Shown here: positions 43,607 through 53,091 of the stretch, in pieces | Position numbering within the stretch: the first letter of the stretch is position 1 | Layout of the letters: the number at the start of each line of letters is the position of its first letter | NCBI GenBank assembly: GCA_018376135.1 | Contig: JAHABX010000014.1 | Span: forward strand, 23,106 to 87,105 | Source of the DNA: Clostridiales bacterium | Lineage (GTDB): Bacteria; Bacillota; Clostridia; Lachnospirales; Lachnospiraceae | Direction of reading: 5' to 3' | DNA: 64,000 nt | Notes under the pieces: model-generated | The model's input: the letters and a program-made list of their open reading frames with translations, nothing else | What the model was told of the DNA's origin: nothing | Databases searched by the model: none | Made by a program: the position numbers and the translations under genes

Positions 43607-44170
43607 TTAACCTTCCTTCTTCTGCTTCAGGTAGGCAGCGCGCCCTTCCTCGTACAGGTTCCTGCCTTCACTGTCAATAATAACGACCAGCGGCATATTT
43701 TCCACATACAGTTTTCTCAGAGCCTCCGCTCCCAGATCTTCATATGCGATCAGCTCCGCTTTCTTAATGCATTTTGCCAGCAGGGCTCCTGCCCCTCCGA
43801 TGGCTCCGAAGTAGACTCCTCCATACTGCTTCATGGCATCCACCACCTCAGGAAGACGGGCTCCCTTGCCGATCATGCCTCTTGCTCCCACAGACATCAT
43901 GGTGGGAGCATAGGCATCCATACGCCCGCTGGTGGTGGGTCCTGCAGAACCGATCACCTGCCCCGGCTTTGCCGGAGTCGGTCCTACATAATAGATCGTA
44001 GCATCCTTCGGATCAAAGGGAAGCGCTTCCCCTCTTTCCAGAGCCTCACACATTCTCTTGTGTCCGGCGTCACGGGAAGTATAGATGGTTCCGGTCAGGT
44101 AGACCGTATCTCCTGCATGAAGGGTTCTTGCCAGCTCTTCTGTCAGCGGCAGATTTATGTATCTTTCCAT
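43607..44170 (-). CDS. Class I fumarase, beta subunit (C-terminal half)
   Basis: 187 aa. LNLPLT-type start (INLPLTEELARTLHAGDTVYLTG), IYYVGPTPAKPGQVIGSAGPTTSGRMD, IGKGAR and FGAIGGAGALLAKCI are features of the beta chain of Fe-S fumarase. With the alpha chain it interconverts malate and fumarate. Starts directly after the alpha stop (TAAATG). It differs from TtdB at 25359-25985 in length and motifs. Confidence 0.92.
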   Translation of the reverse strand: MERYINLPLTEELARTLHAGDTVYLTGTIYTSRDAGHKRMCEALERGEALPFDPKDATIYYVGPTPAKPGQVIGSAGPTTSGRMDAYAPTMMSVGARGMIGKGARLPEVVDAMKQYGGVYFGAIGGAGALLAKCIKKAELIAYEDLGAEALRKLYVENMPLVVIIDSEGRNLYEEGRAAYLKQKKEG

Positions 44171-45013
44171 TTAGATCACCTCCGTCTTATGGCGCGTCAC
44201 ATGACAGTTGATATTGACTGCACAGGGCATGCCGGCAATATGGGTGGGCAGTGTCTCGATGTTCAGACCGATGGCAGTGGTCCTGCCGCCAAAGCCCTGG
44301 GGTCCGATCCCCAGCTCATTCACCTTCTGAAGCATCTCTTCCTCCAGCTCTGCATAGAAGGGATCTTCGTTGGAGGAATCAAGCGGTCTCATCAGTGCCT
44401 TCTTCGCCAGCAGAGCCGCCTTGTCAAAGGTTCCGCCGATTCCCACACCGATCACCATGGGCGGACATGGATTCGGACCGGCTGTCTCCACCGTCTCCAG
44501 AATGAAGTCCTTGATTCCCTGCAGTCCCGCCGATGGCTTGAACATACGGATGGCACTCATATTCTCGCTGCCAAAGCCCTTTGGTCCCACGGTCACTTTG
44601 ATGTTCTCTCCCGGTACGATCTCTGTATAAAGCATGGCAGGCGTATTATCTCCCGTATTGCCTCTGCGGACCGGATCCTTCACAACGGATTTTCTCAGAT
44701 ATCCCCTGTCGTATCCCCGGCGGACGCCTTCGTCCACCGCCTCGGAAAGGTTTCCTCCGACCATATGCACGTCCTGCCCGATCTCCAGAAATACACATGC
44801 CATGCCGGTATCCTGACAGATGGGCACACACTCCCGGTCTGCAATCTCAAAGTTCTCAATAATGTTGTCCAGAACTCCTTTGGCGATCTCACCGTCCTCA
44901 CAGGCACGGCATTTTTGGATGGCACACTTCACATCCTCCGGCAGATGTTCGTTGGCGGCAATACAAAGCCGTTCCACAACCTCTGTAATCTGATCTACAT
45001 GAATCTCCCGCAT
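44171..45013 (-). CDS. Class I fumarase, alpha subunit (N-terminal half)
   Basis: 280 aa. PICQDTGMACVFLEIGQDV, the RRGNTGDNTPAMLYTEIVPG stretch, GGTFDKAALLAKKALMRPL and INCHVTRHK. Cys in PICQDTG, NPCPPM and NCHVTRH are the three [4Fe-4S] ligands. Placed 11 bases after the flavoprotein gene in an order that matches malate to fumarate to succinate. The enzyme is oxygen sensitive, suiting an anaerobe. Confidence 0.93.
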   Translation of the reverse strand: MREIHVDQITEVVERLCIAANEHLPEDVKCAIQKCRACEDGEIAKGVLDNIIENFEIADRECVPICQDTGMACVFLEIGQDVHMVGGNLSEAVDEGVRRGYDRGYLRKSVVKDPVRRGNTGDNTPAMLYTEIVPGENIKVTVGPKGFGSENMSAIRMFKPSAGLQGIKDFILETVETAGPNPCPPMVIGVGIGGTFDKAALLAKKALMRPLDSSNEDPFYAELEEEMLQKVNELGIGPQGFGGRTTAIGLNIETLPTHIAGMPCAVNINCHVTRHKTEVI

Positions 45014-45024
45014 TCCTTCTCCTC

Positions 45025-46638
45025 CTATCTCTCGTGGCGCGCATATTTCGGCAGCAGAAGCGGAGAAATATCTCCGGTCTCCATGCCTGCCTGCCCAAGC
45101 TCCTCTGCATATCTGTGGATGTGCTCCAGCGTCAGTTCTCCCAGCTCCACACTCTTTGCCTTCCCGGCAGCAGCCTTGCCTGCATTCCGTCCGAATACAA
45201 TAATATCCAGCAGAGAATTGCCCATCAGACGGTTTCTTCCGTGGATTCCGCCCACTGCTTCGCCTGCCACCAGAAGATTGTCAATGACCTTGGTAAATCC
45301 GTCGCCGCCGATCTCCAGACCGCCGTTCTGGTAGTGCAGCGTGGGGTAGATCAGGATCGGAACCTTTCTCATATCAATGCCATAGTTCATATACATACGG
45401 AACATGGCAGGGATCCGTTTCTCAATGGTTCCTTCTCCGCCCAGCAGCTCGATCATAGGGGTATCCAGCCATACGCCCTTCTGTCCGCCCGGCGTTTCAA
45501 CGCCGCGCCCTTCTCTGCACTCCCGAATTACGCCGGAAGCATTCACGTCGCGGGTCTCCAGCGGATGGATATATGCCTCGCCTTCTGCATTCACCAGCTG
45601 TGCTCCGACGGAACGGACCTTCTCTGTCACAAGCGCTCCAAGCATCTGGACCGGATAGGCAACCCCCGTCGGATGATACTGGATCGAATCCTGATAAAGA
45701 AGGGGTGCTCCTGCCCGGTAGCCAAGGACCAGACCGTCTGCAGTCGCTCCGTAATGATTGGAGGTAGGGAAGCCCTGATAATGCATTCTTCCGGCACCGC
45801 CGGTTGCCACGACCACGGTCCTGGCTCTTGCCACTGCATAATCTCCGGTCTCCATGTTCAGGAGCACGGCTCCTGCCACCTGACCCTTCTCGTCCTTGAT
45901 CAATTCGACTGCGGAAGTGAATTCCACCACCGGAATCTGACGGTTCAGAACTTCATCTCTCAGAGTACGCATGATCTCCGCACCGGAATAATCCTTGCAG
46001 GCATGCATTCTTTTTCTTGAGGTTCCGCCGCCGTGGGTGGTGACCATATTTCCTTCTGCATCCTTGTCGAACATAACGCCCAGCTTATTCAGCCACTGGA
46101 TCGCATCCGGCGCTTCCATGACAAGCCGTTTTACAAGCTCCGGTCTTCCTGCAAAATGACCGCCGCCAAACGCATCCAGATAATGCTGTACCGGGGAATC
46201 ATTTTCCTTGTCTGCAGCCTGGATGCCGCCCTCTGCCATCATGGTGTTGGCGTCACCGATCCGAAGCTTGGTCACGATCATCACATCCGCGCCTGCTTCG
46301 TGGGCTTCGATGGCACAGGAGGAGCCAGCTCCGCCGCCTCCGATCACAAGCACATCCACATCATAATCCACCTTCGTAAGGTCAATGTCTTCATCCAGGA
46401 TGCGGCTGGTGGAATGCAGAAGCTTTGCAAGCTCCAGCGGCGCTTTCTCGCCCTTATTGGGACCCACCTTGATCTGAGCAAATGCATCCGGATTGTAATC
46501 CGGGTGAAATTCCTTAAGGAGCGCATCTTTTTCATCCGCGGTCAGACGTCTCGGCTCCGATGCCATACGTTCTGCTCTTGTTGCCTCTACCTTTCTGACC
46601 GACTCCATCATATATTCCGGATATGGTGTATACATCAT
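45025..46638 (-). CDS. Soluble fumarate-reductase/succinate-dehydrogenase-type flavoprotein
   Basis: 537 aa. FAD site VLVIGGGGAGSSCAIEAHEAGADV near residue 95; substrate-site residues in QYHPTG, TEKVRSVGAQLVN, TRDVNASGV and PTLHYQNGGLE; then GEAVGGIHGRNRLMGNSLLD. Where membrane-bound FrdA/SdhA has a His carrying covalent FAD (SHTVAAQGG), this has ANTMMAEGG, so the FAD should be non-covalent, as in soluble relatives and aspartate oxidase. A 90-residue N-terminal extension is unusual. Next to a 2Fe-2S/4Fe-4S partner and no membrane anchor gene. Proposed job: reduce fumarate. Another dicarboxylate or thiol-linked acceptor cannot be excluded. Confidence 0.85.
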   Translation of the reverse strand: MMYTPYPEYMMESVRKVEATRAERMASEPRRLTADEKDALLKEFHPDYNPDAFAQIKVGPNKGEKAPLELAKLLHSTSRILDEDIDLTKVDYDVDVLVIGGGGAGSSCAIEAHEAGADVMIVTKLRIGDANTMMAEGGIQAADKENDSPVQHYLDAFGGGHFAGRPELVKRLVMEAPDAIQWLNKLGVMFDKDAEGNMVTTHGGGTSRKRMHACKDYSGAEIMRTLRDEVLNRQIPVVEFTSAVELIKDEKGQVAGAVLLNMETGDYAVARARTVVVATGGAGRMHYQGFPTSNHYGATADGLVLGYRAGAPLLYQDSIQYHPTGVAYPVQMLGALVTEKVRSVGAQLVNAEGEAYIHPLETRDVNASGVIRECREGRGVETPGGQKGVWLDTPMIELLGGEGTIEKRIPAMFRMYMNYGIDMRKVPILIYPTLHYQNGGLEIGGDGFTKVIDNLLVAGEAVGGIHGRNRLMGNSLLDIIVFGRNAGKAAAGKAKSVELGELTLEHIHRYAEELGQAGMETGDISPLLLPKYARHER

Positions 46639-46649
46639 ATAAGCCCTCC

Positions 46650-47324
46650 CTATTTCTCAATATCTCTGGTATTGTAAAGCTCCTGCATTTCCGTGATGGG
46701 CTTCTGCATGATCTGTTCGATCAGATCATCATAGGCACCCTGGTTGATCTCTTCCACACGATGCTCCAGATGCTTTGTTTTCGGTGCGATATATTTGCCG
46801 GTGAGACGTCTTGCCAGAAGACCTACCATCGGGTGAGAGATACCCGCCGGGCATCTTACCGAACAGCAGCCGCAGCTTACACAGTCAAAGGATTCCTCCG
46901 CACACTTCTCAAATTCCCCTCTCTGGGCATATGCAATATACTGCATCACGTTCAGATCCTGGGTACATGCCTTGGTACATGCGTTGCATCCGATGCAGCT
47001 GTAGATCTCCGGATACAGCTCCATCATGATCTGCTGGGTCGGACGGATCTCATTGATCTCGTAGGTTCTCTTGTCTGTGGGGAAGAAGGGAATGCTTGCC
47101 ACATACATGCCCTCTTCTACCTGGGTCTGACAGGCAAGACAGGTCTTTAACTCATTCTTTCCCTTGATCCTGTAGATGGTCGCACATGCACCGCAGAAGC
47201 CATGGCGGCAGCCGCAGCCTCTGCTCAGGGTGTATCCGGCATATTCCATGGCAGTCATAATGGTCAGTTCCGCAGGTACGCTGTATTTTTTACCGAAAAA
47301 ATATACATTTACCATTTTCTCCAT
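46650..47324 (-). CDS. Fumarate-reductase-type iron-sulfur subunit
   Basis: 224 aa (a start three codons later, at 47315, is equally possible). N-terminal plant-ferredoxin-like 2Fe-2S motif CGCRHGFCGAC...CLAC (residues about 37-70), then CIGCNACTKAC near 117 and CVSCGCCSVRC near 155 for 4Fe-4S centres. This is the layout of SdhB/FrdB and of the N-terminal part of thiol:fumarate reductase TfrB. The HdrB-like CCG domain that TfrB carries at its C-terminus is absent, but a separate HdrB is encoded in the same operon. It carries electrons to the flavoprotein that follows. Confidence 0.87.
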   Translation of the reverse strand: MEKMVNVYFFGKKYSVPAELTIMTAMEYAGYTLSRGCGCRHGFCGACATIYRIKGKNELKTCLACQTQVEEGMYVASIPFFPTDKRTYEINEIRPTQQIMMELYPEIYSCIGCNACTKACTQDLNVMQYIAYAQRGEFEKCAEESFDCVSCGCCSVRCPAGISHPMVGLLARRLTGKYIAPKTKHLEHRVEEINQGAYDDLIEQIMQKPITEMQELYNTRDIEK

Positions 47325-47410
47325 ATATATTGTCCTCTCATTCTATATTCTGATCTGCACTGTCTCCAATTCGCAGTGCCACCTCAATTTCGCTGCACTG
47401 CTCATGCCTG

Positions 47411-48265
47411 TCAATACTCATCGGGTAACTCATCGATCTCGTCGCAGCGGAATACCGGACCGTCCTTGCAGACATATTTGGAACCGATGTTGCAGCGACC
47501 GCATTTGCCCACGCCGCATTTCATACGAAGCTCCAGTGTGGTATATACCTGCTCTTTGGCAAATCCCAGCTCCTGCAGTCCTGCCAGAACGAATTTGATC
47601 ATGATCGGCGGTCCGCACAGAAGAGCAATCTTGTCCGTACTGAATCCAATCTCTTTTAAATAGGAAGGAACGAATCCCACGTGACCGTCCCAGCCCTCCT
47701 GTTCCCGGTCGATGGTCAGATAAACATTGACGCCTTCCGTCTTCATCCAGACCTCCTGAATCTCCTTTAACTGCACCAGATCGTCCGCCGAACGGGAGCC
47801 GTAGAGGATGTCCACGGTTCCGTAGTTCTCACGGTTATCCAGCACATAGTTGATTACGGAACGAAGAGGCGCCAGACCGATACCGCCTGCGATGAACAAA
47901 AGGTTCTTTCCTTTTAATTCGGTCTCTACCGGGAAATGATTTCCATAGGGTCCGCGGACGGTGATCTCATCTCCCGCCTCCAGGCTGTGCAGATGGTCTG
48001 TCAGCATTCCGCATTTTTTGATGCTGAATTCCTGATATTCCTGATTGGTGGGCGAGGAGGTGATGGAGAACATGCCCTCGCTGATGCCCGGTGCACAGAT
48101 CATGGCACACTGTCCCGGCATATGTTCAAAAAGCTTCCCTCCCTCAGGCGCATTGACACGGAAGGTCTTCACATCCGGCGTCTCCTGCCGGATATCGGTA
48201 ATGACTCCCACCTGAGGGATCAGTGTATCCAGTGTATAATTTTTATGACAGGTACATTCGCCCAT
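47411..48265 (-). CDS. flxA: FlxA-like FAD/NAD(P)H oxidoreductase subunit
   Basis: 284 aa from the ATG at 48265, which shares one base with the previous stop (TAATG); a longer frame has no support. Ferredoxin-reductase fold: FAD region near residue 70 (GISEGMFSITSS, a variant of RxYS), NAD site IAGGIGLAPLRSVINY, and a C-terminal 2Fe-2S-type motif CGVGKCGRCNIGSKYVCKDGP as in AsrB, PyrK and hydrogenase gamma subunits. It should oxidise NAD(P)H and feed the Flx/Hdr iron-sulfur chain. The 86 bases before the FrdB-type gene hold a GCAGTGC/GCACTGC stem. Confidence 0.87.
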   Translation of the reverse strand: MGECTCHKNYTLDTLIPQVGVITDIRQETPDVKTFRVNAPEGGKLFEHMPGQCAMICAPGISEGMFSITSSPTNQEYQEFSIKKCGMLTDHLHSLEAGDEITVRGPYGNHFPVETELKGKNLLFIAGGIGLAPLRSVINYVLDNRENYGTVDILYGSRSADDLVQLKEIQEVWMKTEGVNVYLTIDREQEGWDGHVGFVPSYLKEIGFSTDKIALLCGPPIMIKFVLAGLQELGFAKEQVYTTLELRMKCGVGKCGRCNIGSKYVCKDGPVFRCDEIDELPDEY

Positions 48266-49308
48266 TATTTTCTGCCCTCCTGCTGCTTCTGAAAGGATTT
48301 GATCACTTTTACGATATTCAGGGATGCCGGACATTTTTCCACGCAGCGGCCGCAGCCCACACAGGAATACACGCCCTCATTGTTCGCCGGAAAATACACC
48401 AGCTTATGCATGAATCTCTGACGAAAGCGCTGCATCTGGCTGGTACGGTTATTTCCGTGAGCCATCATGGTAAAATCCGAATACATACAGGAATCCCAGC
48501 AGCGGTAACGCTGTACGCCGTGTCCCGTATCGTAGTCCTTAATATCATAGCACTGACAGGTGGGGCACACAAAGGTGCAGGTTCCGCATGCCAGGCAGGG
48601 ACGGTACAGCTCCTCCCATACCGGAGAATCAAACTTCTCCGCAAGAGCGTCCCCGTTCCATCCCTCCAGGGACAGATCCGAGTACGGAAGCTTCTCCACA
48701 ATATCCCGGATCCCCTTTTTCTCTGCCTCCACCTTCTCTTCATCGGCTCCGTCCGCCGGTTCCAGGAGATCCGCCAGGGTGTCTGTCAGCCTCTGCCCTT
48801 TCTCGGTCCATGCTTTCCAGTAAAGCACATCCTCTGTCATCCATACGGCTGCATCTGCCGCCGGTTCCGCGCAGTCAATGCCGAACACTCTGCAAAAACA
48901 GGTCTCCTCCGGCTCATGACATGCCATTGCCACCATGGTTCCGTGCGCTCTTCTTGCCGCATAGAAGGAATCCACCGGCTCCGCAAGAAATACCTGATCC
49001 AGCACCTGAATGCCCCGGACATCACAGGCTTTCATGCCAAACGCCACAAAATCCTGTTCCTTCAGCGCTTCCGGCCGGATGGAGAGCTTCCTGCCCTCCT
49101 TCTTCACCGTGTACAGGTTCTCACTCTGAGGGAAGAAGGCATCCTTCGGGGATTTCACCGTCTTCAGCGTATCCAGATCCACCTGTGCATCCTCGGTCCA
49201 TGCCGCATAATTTGTCTGTCCGCCGGTCTGCACCGGAAGATACAGTTCCTGAACGGAAGCGATCCTGCGGAATAATGCCGGCAGATTTTCTTTTGCAATC
49301 TTATACAT
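48265..49308 (-). CDS. flxB: FlxB-like 4Fe-4S protein (AsrA-like)
   Basis: 347 aa. Similar to AsrA and the beta subunits of sulfhydrogenases: FGMKACDVRGIQVLD near residue 92, a CFCRVFGIDC region, CLACGTCTFVCPTCQCYD near 245 and a final CVGCGRCVEKCP near 325. Two 4Fe-4S centres are expected. It connects the NAD(P)H-oxidising FlxA to the rest of the complex. Ends one base into the flxA start. Assignment of B versus C letters within the Flx set follows gene neighbourhood and is not certain. Confidence 0.8.
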   Translation of the reverse strand: MYKIAKENLPALFRRIASVQELYLPVQTGGQTNYAAWTEDAQVDLDTLKTVKSPKDAFFPQSENLYTVKKEGRKLSIRPEALKEQDFVAFGMKACDVRGIQVLDQVFLAEPVDSFYAARRAHGTMVAMACHEPEETCFCRVFGIDCAEPAADAAVWMTEDVLYWKAWTEKGQRLTDTLADLLEPADGADEEKVEAEKKGIRDIVEKLPYSDLSLEGWNGDALAEKFDSPVWEELYRPCLACGTCTFVCPTCQCYDIKDYDTGHGVQRYRCWDSCMYSDFTMMAHGNNRTSQMQRFRQRFMHKLVYFPANNEGVYSCVGCGRCVEKCPASLNIVKVIKSFQKQQEGRK

Positions 49309-49311
49309 ACA

Positions 49312-50286
49312 CTATCCCCTTTCTGCCGCAGCCCCCGGCTCCACATCACCCAATGTAAAGCTGGTCAGCGGAGCCTTTGATTCGGTATCCTCACCCGCCT
49401 GATATTCCCCATAGAACTGGTCGATATCCTTGATAAACTTCCGGTTGAACAGGTGCAGCGGAATTCCCTGGGGACAGACCCGGCTGCACTCGCCGCAGTC
49501 GGTACACCTGCCTGCCACATGGAATGCACGGATCAGGTGGAACATCTTCTCCTCAAAGGAGTCCACATTTGCCTTCTGAGAGCTGTCAAACTTATTGCTG
49601 TCAAAGACACATTTGCGGCAGCTGCATGCGGGACAGACATTTCTGCAGGCATTGCAGCGGATACATTTGCTCAGCTCCTGCTGGAAGAACGCGAACCGCT
49701 CCTCCGGTCTCATTGCTTCGATCCTTCTTACCTCCTCAAAACGGTCTGCATCCTTCGTATCCCTGGACTCACCGATAATCTCATCGTAGATCTTATGCTC
49801 CTTGCCCTTGCATACATGGCATCTCTCCAGCATGGCATCCCCATAGGAGCAGGTCTTCTCCCCATAAATGGTCTGAATGGTCAGGATACGGGCTTCGTCC
49901 GTAATCTCTGCACCGGAGATGCGCTCGATCCCCTTGATGCCCATCCTTCTGATCTTCTCAATGTCCAGCTTTCCTTTGCAGCCCACGCCCACAATATAAG
50001 CCTTCTCTCTGTCGACCCGGTGCTCCTTTATAAGCTGGTTAAAGCTGTATGTATCACAGGGCTTCAGTAAAACCATGGTCTTTCCTTCCATCTTGGAAGC
50101 CTCGATCATGTATTTGCTCAGATTTGCCCCGCAGAATCCGTTATAGACAAACTCCTTCAGATCCTCTTCCTTTTCAAAGTAAGCCGGTTCCGGATTGTAA
50201 GGCAGATCTCCCGCTTTCCAGCCAAGAACCCGTGCCACTGTGCCGTCCAAGAGCAGCGCCCTTGCTCTGTCTATGATTTCCTGCAT
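49312..50286 (-). CDS. flxC: FlxC-like 4Fe-4S protein with FrhB-like N-terminus
   Basis: 324 aa. Residues 1-180 look like the F420-hydrogenase beta-subunit type flavin/Fe-S domain (FVYNGFCGANLSKY, VLLKPCDTYSFNQLI, VGCKGKLDIEKI, ERCHVCKG). The C-terminal half has ferredoxin motifs CIRCNACRNVCPACSCRKC and CTDCGECSRVCPQG. It overlaps flxD by 16 bases and is 3 bases from flxB. An electron-transfer subunit; the flavin is inferred. Confidence 0.78.
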   Translation of the reverse strand: MQEIIDRARALLLDGTVARVLGWKAGDLPYNPEPAYFEKEEDLKEFVYNGFCGANLSKYMIEASKMEGKTMVLLKPCDTYSFNQLIKEHRVDREKAYIVGVGCKGKLDIEKIRRMGIKGIERISGAEITDEARILTIQTIYGEKTCSYGDAMLERCHVCKGKEHKIYDEIIGESRDTKDADRFEEVRRIEAMRPEERFAFFQQELSKCIRCNACRNVCPACSCRKCVFDSNKFDSSQKANVDSFEEKMFHLIRAFHVAGRCTDCGECSRVCPQGIPLHLFNRKFIKDIDQFYGEYQAGEDTESKAPLTSFTLGDVEPGAAAERG

Positions 50287-50717
50287 CTTAAATCCTCCAG
50301 TCTTACGTTCTTGCCCAGAGAATGGATCTTCTCCGCAAACTCATTCATGGTGGCGGAGAATTTCACACCTTCTGCCGCAGATACCCATTCCACACGGGTG
50401 CGTCCATGTTCCACGCCAATGTAATCCAGCATGGAGAACAGAAGCGTCATACGTCTTCTGGCATAATAGTTGCCGGTGCTGTAGTGGCAGTCTCCCGGAT
50501 GACATCCGCACAGGATGACTCCGTCCGCCCCCTTCTCAAAGGCTCTTAAAATAAACATGGGATTCACACGGCAGGAGCACGGCACCCGGATGATCTTCAC
50601 ATCCGCCGGATAGGACAGACGGCTGCTGCCCGCCAGATCCGCTCCTGCATAGCTGCACCAGTTGCAGCAGAATGCCACGATCTTCGGTCTGAATTCTTCT
50701 TTTGCTTCTATCGACAT
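50271..50717 (-). CDS. flxD: FlxD/MvhD-like electron-transfer subunit
   Basis: 148 aa from the ATG at 50717 (the longer frame overlaps HdrA and is rejected). MvhD signature: FCCNWCSYAGADLAGSSR, VPCSCRVNPMFILRAFEKGADGV and GCHPGDCHY, all 2Fe-2S/Cys motifs linking hydrogenases or Flx to HdrA. The start lies inside the end of hdrA (10-base overlap). In Flx-Hdr complexes this subunit passes electrons to the FAD of HdrA. Confidence 0.9.
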   Translation of the reverse strand: MSIEAKEEFRPKIVAFCCNWCSYAGADLAGSSRLSYPADVKIIRVPCSCRVNPMFILRAFEKGADGVILCGCHPGDCHYSTGNYYARRRMTLLFSMLDYIGVEHGRTRVEWVSAAEGVKFSATMNEFAEKIHSLGKNVRLEDLRCRKS

Positions 50718-52696
50718 ATTGCATCCACCTCCGCTAGAATCTGCCTGTTGGAGAAGCCCTGCAGATCCATGGCTCCTGACGGACAGGCTACCGTGCAGGC
50801 TCCGCAGCCCTGACACAGGGCGCTGTTTACCATTGCGATACGGCGTGTCTCCCGGATGCCGTGGTCATTGACTTCCTTCTCTTCATAGGTAATTGCCCCG
50901 TAAGGACACACGTTTGCACAGGCAGAGCATCCGTTGCACAACAGCTCGTCCGATTTCGCCGTGCAGGGGTTGGTCATCAGCTTATCCCTGGCAAGCAGTC
51001 CGATGGCTTTCACTGCGGCAGCTCCTGCCTGCGCCACGGTCTCCGGAATATCCTTGGGTCCCTGGCATACACCGGACAGGAAGATGCCCGCGGTGGGCGA
51101 TTCCACCGGACGAAGCTTCGCATGCGCTTCCGTCAGGAAATTATTGGTATCAATGCTGGCTGTCAGCATGGTGGCGATCCTGCGCACATCCGGATTCGGT
51201 TCAATGGCAGTCGCCAGAACCACCATATCTGCTTCCTTCAGGATCCGCTTATTGTCCAGAAGATCCACTCCCTGTACCAGCAGCTTTCCGTCCGGCTGCG
51301 GAAGCACCTTTCCCACCTGTCCCTTAATATAATTCACACCGTACTGCTCCACTGCCCTCCGGTAAAACTCGTCAAAGTTCTTGCCCGGCGTCCGCACATC
51401 GATGTAGAACACCGTTACATTCACATCCGGATATTTGTCCCGGATCAGCATGGCATGCTTTGCCGTATACATACAGCAGATCTTAGAGCAGTAGCTCTTT
51501 CCTCTGTCATCGGCACAGCGGCTGCCCACGCACTGGATAAATACCATCTCTTTGGGAGCCTTTCCGTCAGAAAGCCGCTCCAGATGTCCCTTTGTAGGTC
51601 CCGCCGCATTCATGATCCGCTCCAGCTCCAGAGAGGTGATCACATCCTTGCTCTGGCTGTATGCATACTCATCATATTTGTCCAGCTTGATGGCGTCAAA
51701 ACCGGTGGCAGCTATGATGGCTCCGTACTTCTCTGTGATGATCTCATCCTTCTGCTCATAGTCAATGGCGCCTGCCTGACATACCTTTGCACACACACCA
51801 CATTTTCCGGTCTTGAACTTGATGCAGTTCTCTCTGTCGATCACCGGAACATTGGGGATCGCCTGGGCAAAGGGGGTATAGATGGCACTTCTCGTATTCA
51901 GTCCCCGGTTAAACTCACTGGGCGCTTTTTTGGACGGACATTTCTCCTGGCACACGCCGCAGCCCGTACATTTGTCCATATCCACGCTTCTGGCTTTTTT
52001 GCGGATATCCACAGTAAAGTCTCCCACAAAGCCGGAGACCTTCTCCACCTCGCTGTATGTATAGATCCTGATCCTCTCATGGGAAGCTGCCTCCACCATC
52101 TTGGGGGTCAGGATACATGCGGAGCAGTCCAGGGTCGGGAAGGTCTTGTCAAGCTGTGACATCCTTCCGCCGATGCTGGGCGTCTTCTCCACGATATCCA
52201 CCTCGTAGCCCGCATCCGCAATATCCAGAGCCGTCTGGATACCTGCGATCCCGCCTCCGATCACCAGCGCCCGCTTGGTCACACGGCTCTCACCCGGCTT
52301 CAGCGGCGCATTCAGATTCACCTTGGCGATAGCTGCTCTTGCAAGAATGACTGCCTTCTCTGTCGCCTCCTCCATATCCTTATGGATCCAGGAGCAGTGC
52401 TCCCGGATATTGGCGATCTCCACCATGTAGGGATTCAGCCCCGCCTTCTCCGCTGCCTTTCTGAATGTGGTCTCATGCATACGGGGCGAGCAGGAACACA
52501 CGACCATTCCCGTCAGATTCTTCTCCCGGATGGCTTTGGCGATCAGCGCCTGCCCGGCTTCGGAACACATATACTGGTAATCCTCTGCATGGACAACACC
52601 CGGCTCCATCGCCGCAAGCTCCACTACCTTTTTCACATCTACCGTCGCTGCAATATTGCTTCCGCAGTGACAGACAAATACTCCTATCCTCTGCAC
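50708..52696 (-). CDS. hdrA: Heterodisulfide reductase subunit A-type FAD/Fe-S protein
   Basis: 662 aa with a GTG start behind GGAGG. GVFVCHCGSNIAATV at the N-terminus, FAD site VIGGGIAGIQTALDIADAG near residue 145, CTGCGVCQEKCP and CGVCAKVCQAG in the middle, and two C-terminal ferredoxin sets CNGCSACANVCP and CQGCGACTVACP. In methanogens the HdrA FAD is the site of electron bifurcation. It is flanked by hdrC/hdrB and flxD as in the Flx-Hdr clusters of sulfate reducers and other anaerobes. Bifurcation here is an inference. Confidence 0.93.
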   Translation of the reverse strand: MQRIGVFVCHCGSNIAATVDVKKVVELAAMEPGVVHAEDYQYMCSEAGQALIAKAIREKNLTGMVVCSCSPRMHETTFRKAAEKAGLNPYMVEIANIREHCSWIHKDMEEATEKAVILARAAIAKVNLNAPLKPGESRVTKRALVIGGGIAGIQTALDIADAGYEVDIVEKTPSIGGRMSQLDKTFPTLDCSACILTPKMVEAASHERIRIYTYSEVEKVSGFVGDFTVDIRKKARSVDMDKCTGCGVCQEKCPSKKAPSEFNRGLNTRSAIYTPFAQAIPNVPVIDRENCIKFKTGKCGVCAKVCQAGAIDYEQKDEIITEKYGAIIAATGFDAIKLDKYDEYAYSQSKDVITSLELERIMNAAGPTKGHLERLSDGKAPKEMVFIQCVGSRCADDRGKSYCSKICCMYTAKHAMLIRDKYPDVNVTVFYIDVRTPGKNFDEFYRRAVEQYGVNYIKGQVGKVLPQPDGKLLVQGVDLLDNKRILKEADMVVLATAIEPNPDVRRIATMLTASIDTNNFLTEAHAKLRPVESPTAGIFLSGVCQGPKDIPETVAQAGAAAVKAIGLLARDKLMTNPCTAKSDELLCNGCSACANVCPYGAITYEEKEVNDHGIRETRRIAMVNSALCQGCGACTVACPSGAMDLQGFSNRQILAEVDAICR

Positions 52697-52701
52697 TCCG
52701 A

Positions 52702-53091
52702 TTACCTCCTGTATCTTCTGAATGCGCTGACTAACAGCTGCTGAGGCAGCTCAGGGTCCAAAAGTGCCGGGATCTCATCCGGAGACAGATGATTCTGTCC
52801 CTTCTGACGGATCACCAGCTGTCTGGCTGCATCCACGATCCTGCCCGGCTGCACATCTCTGGGACAGCGTTCCACACAGGCAAAGCAGGAGAGACATTTC
52901 CACAGAGATTTTGAAGCTGCCAGCGCTTCTATATCTTCGTTCACCACATAGGAAACAAACTGGTGAGGCTTGATATCCATCTCCTCAAAGGACGGGCACG
53001 ATGCGGAGCATTTGCCGCATTTCATACATTTCAGCGGATTGGTCCCGCTGATCTCTTTGATCAGCTCCGCCTGTTTCTTCTCCGTATTCAC
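52702..53091 (-). CDS. hdrC: Heterodisulfide reductase subunit C-type ferredoxin
   Basis: 129 aa, GTG start overlapping the hdrB stop as GTGA. Two 4Fe-4S motifs: CMKCGKCSASCP (residues about 22-33) and CLSCFACVERCP (about 66-77). Soluble. It relays electrons between HdrA and HdrB. Followed 5 bases later by hdrA. Confidence 0.93.
   Translation of the reverse strand: MNTEKKQAELIKEISGTNPLKCMKCGKCSASCPSFEEMDIKPHQFVSYVVNEDIEALAASKSLWKCLSCFACVERCPRDVQPGRIVDAARQLVIRQKGQNHLSPDEIPALLDPELPQQLLVSAFRRYRR

Noticed and set aside
48223..49275. 350-codon plus-strand open frame
   Set aside because: Antisense of the flxB-like gene, whose Fe-S motifs are clear; no ribosome site.
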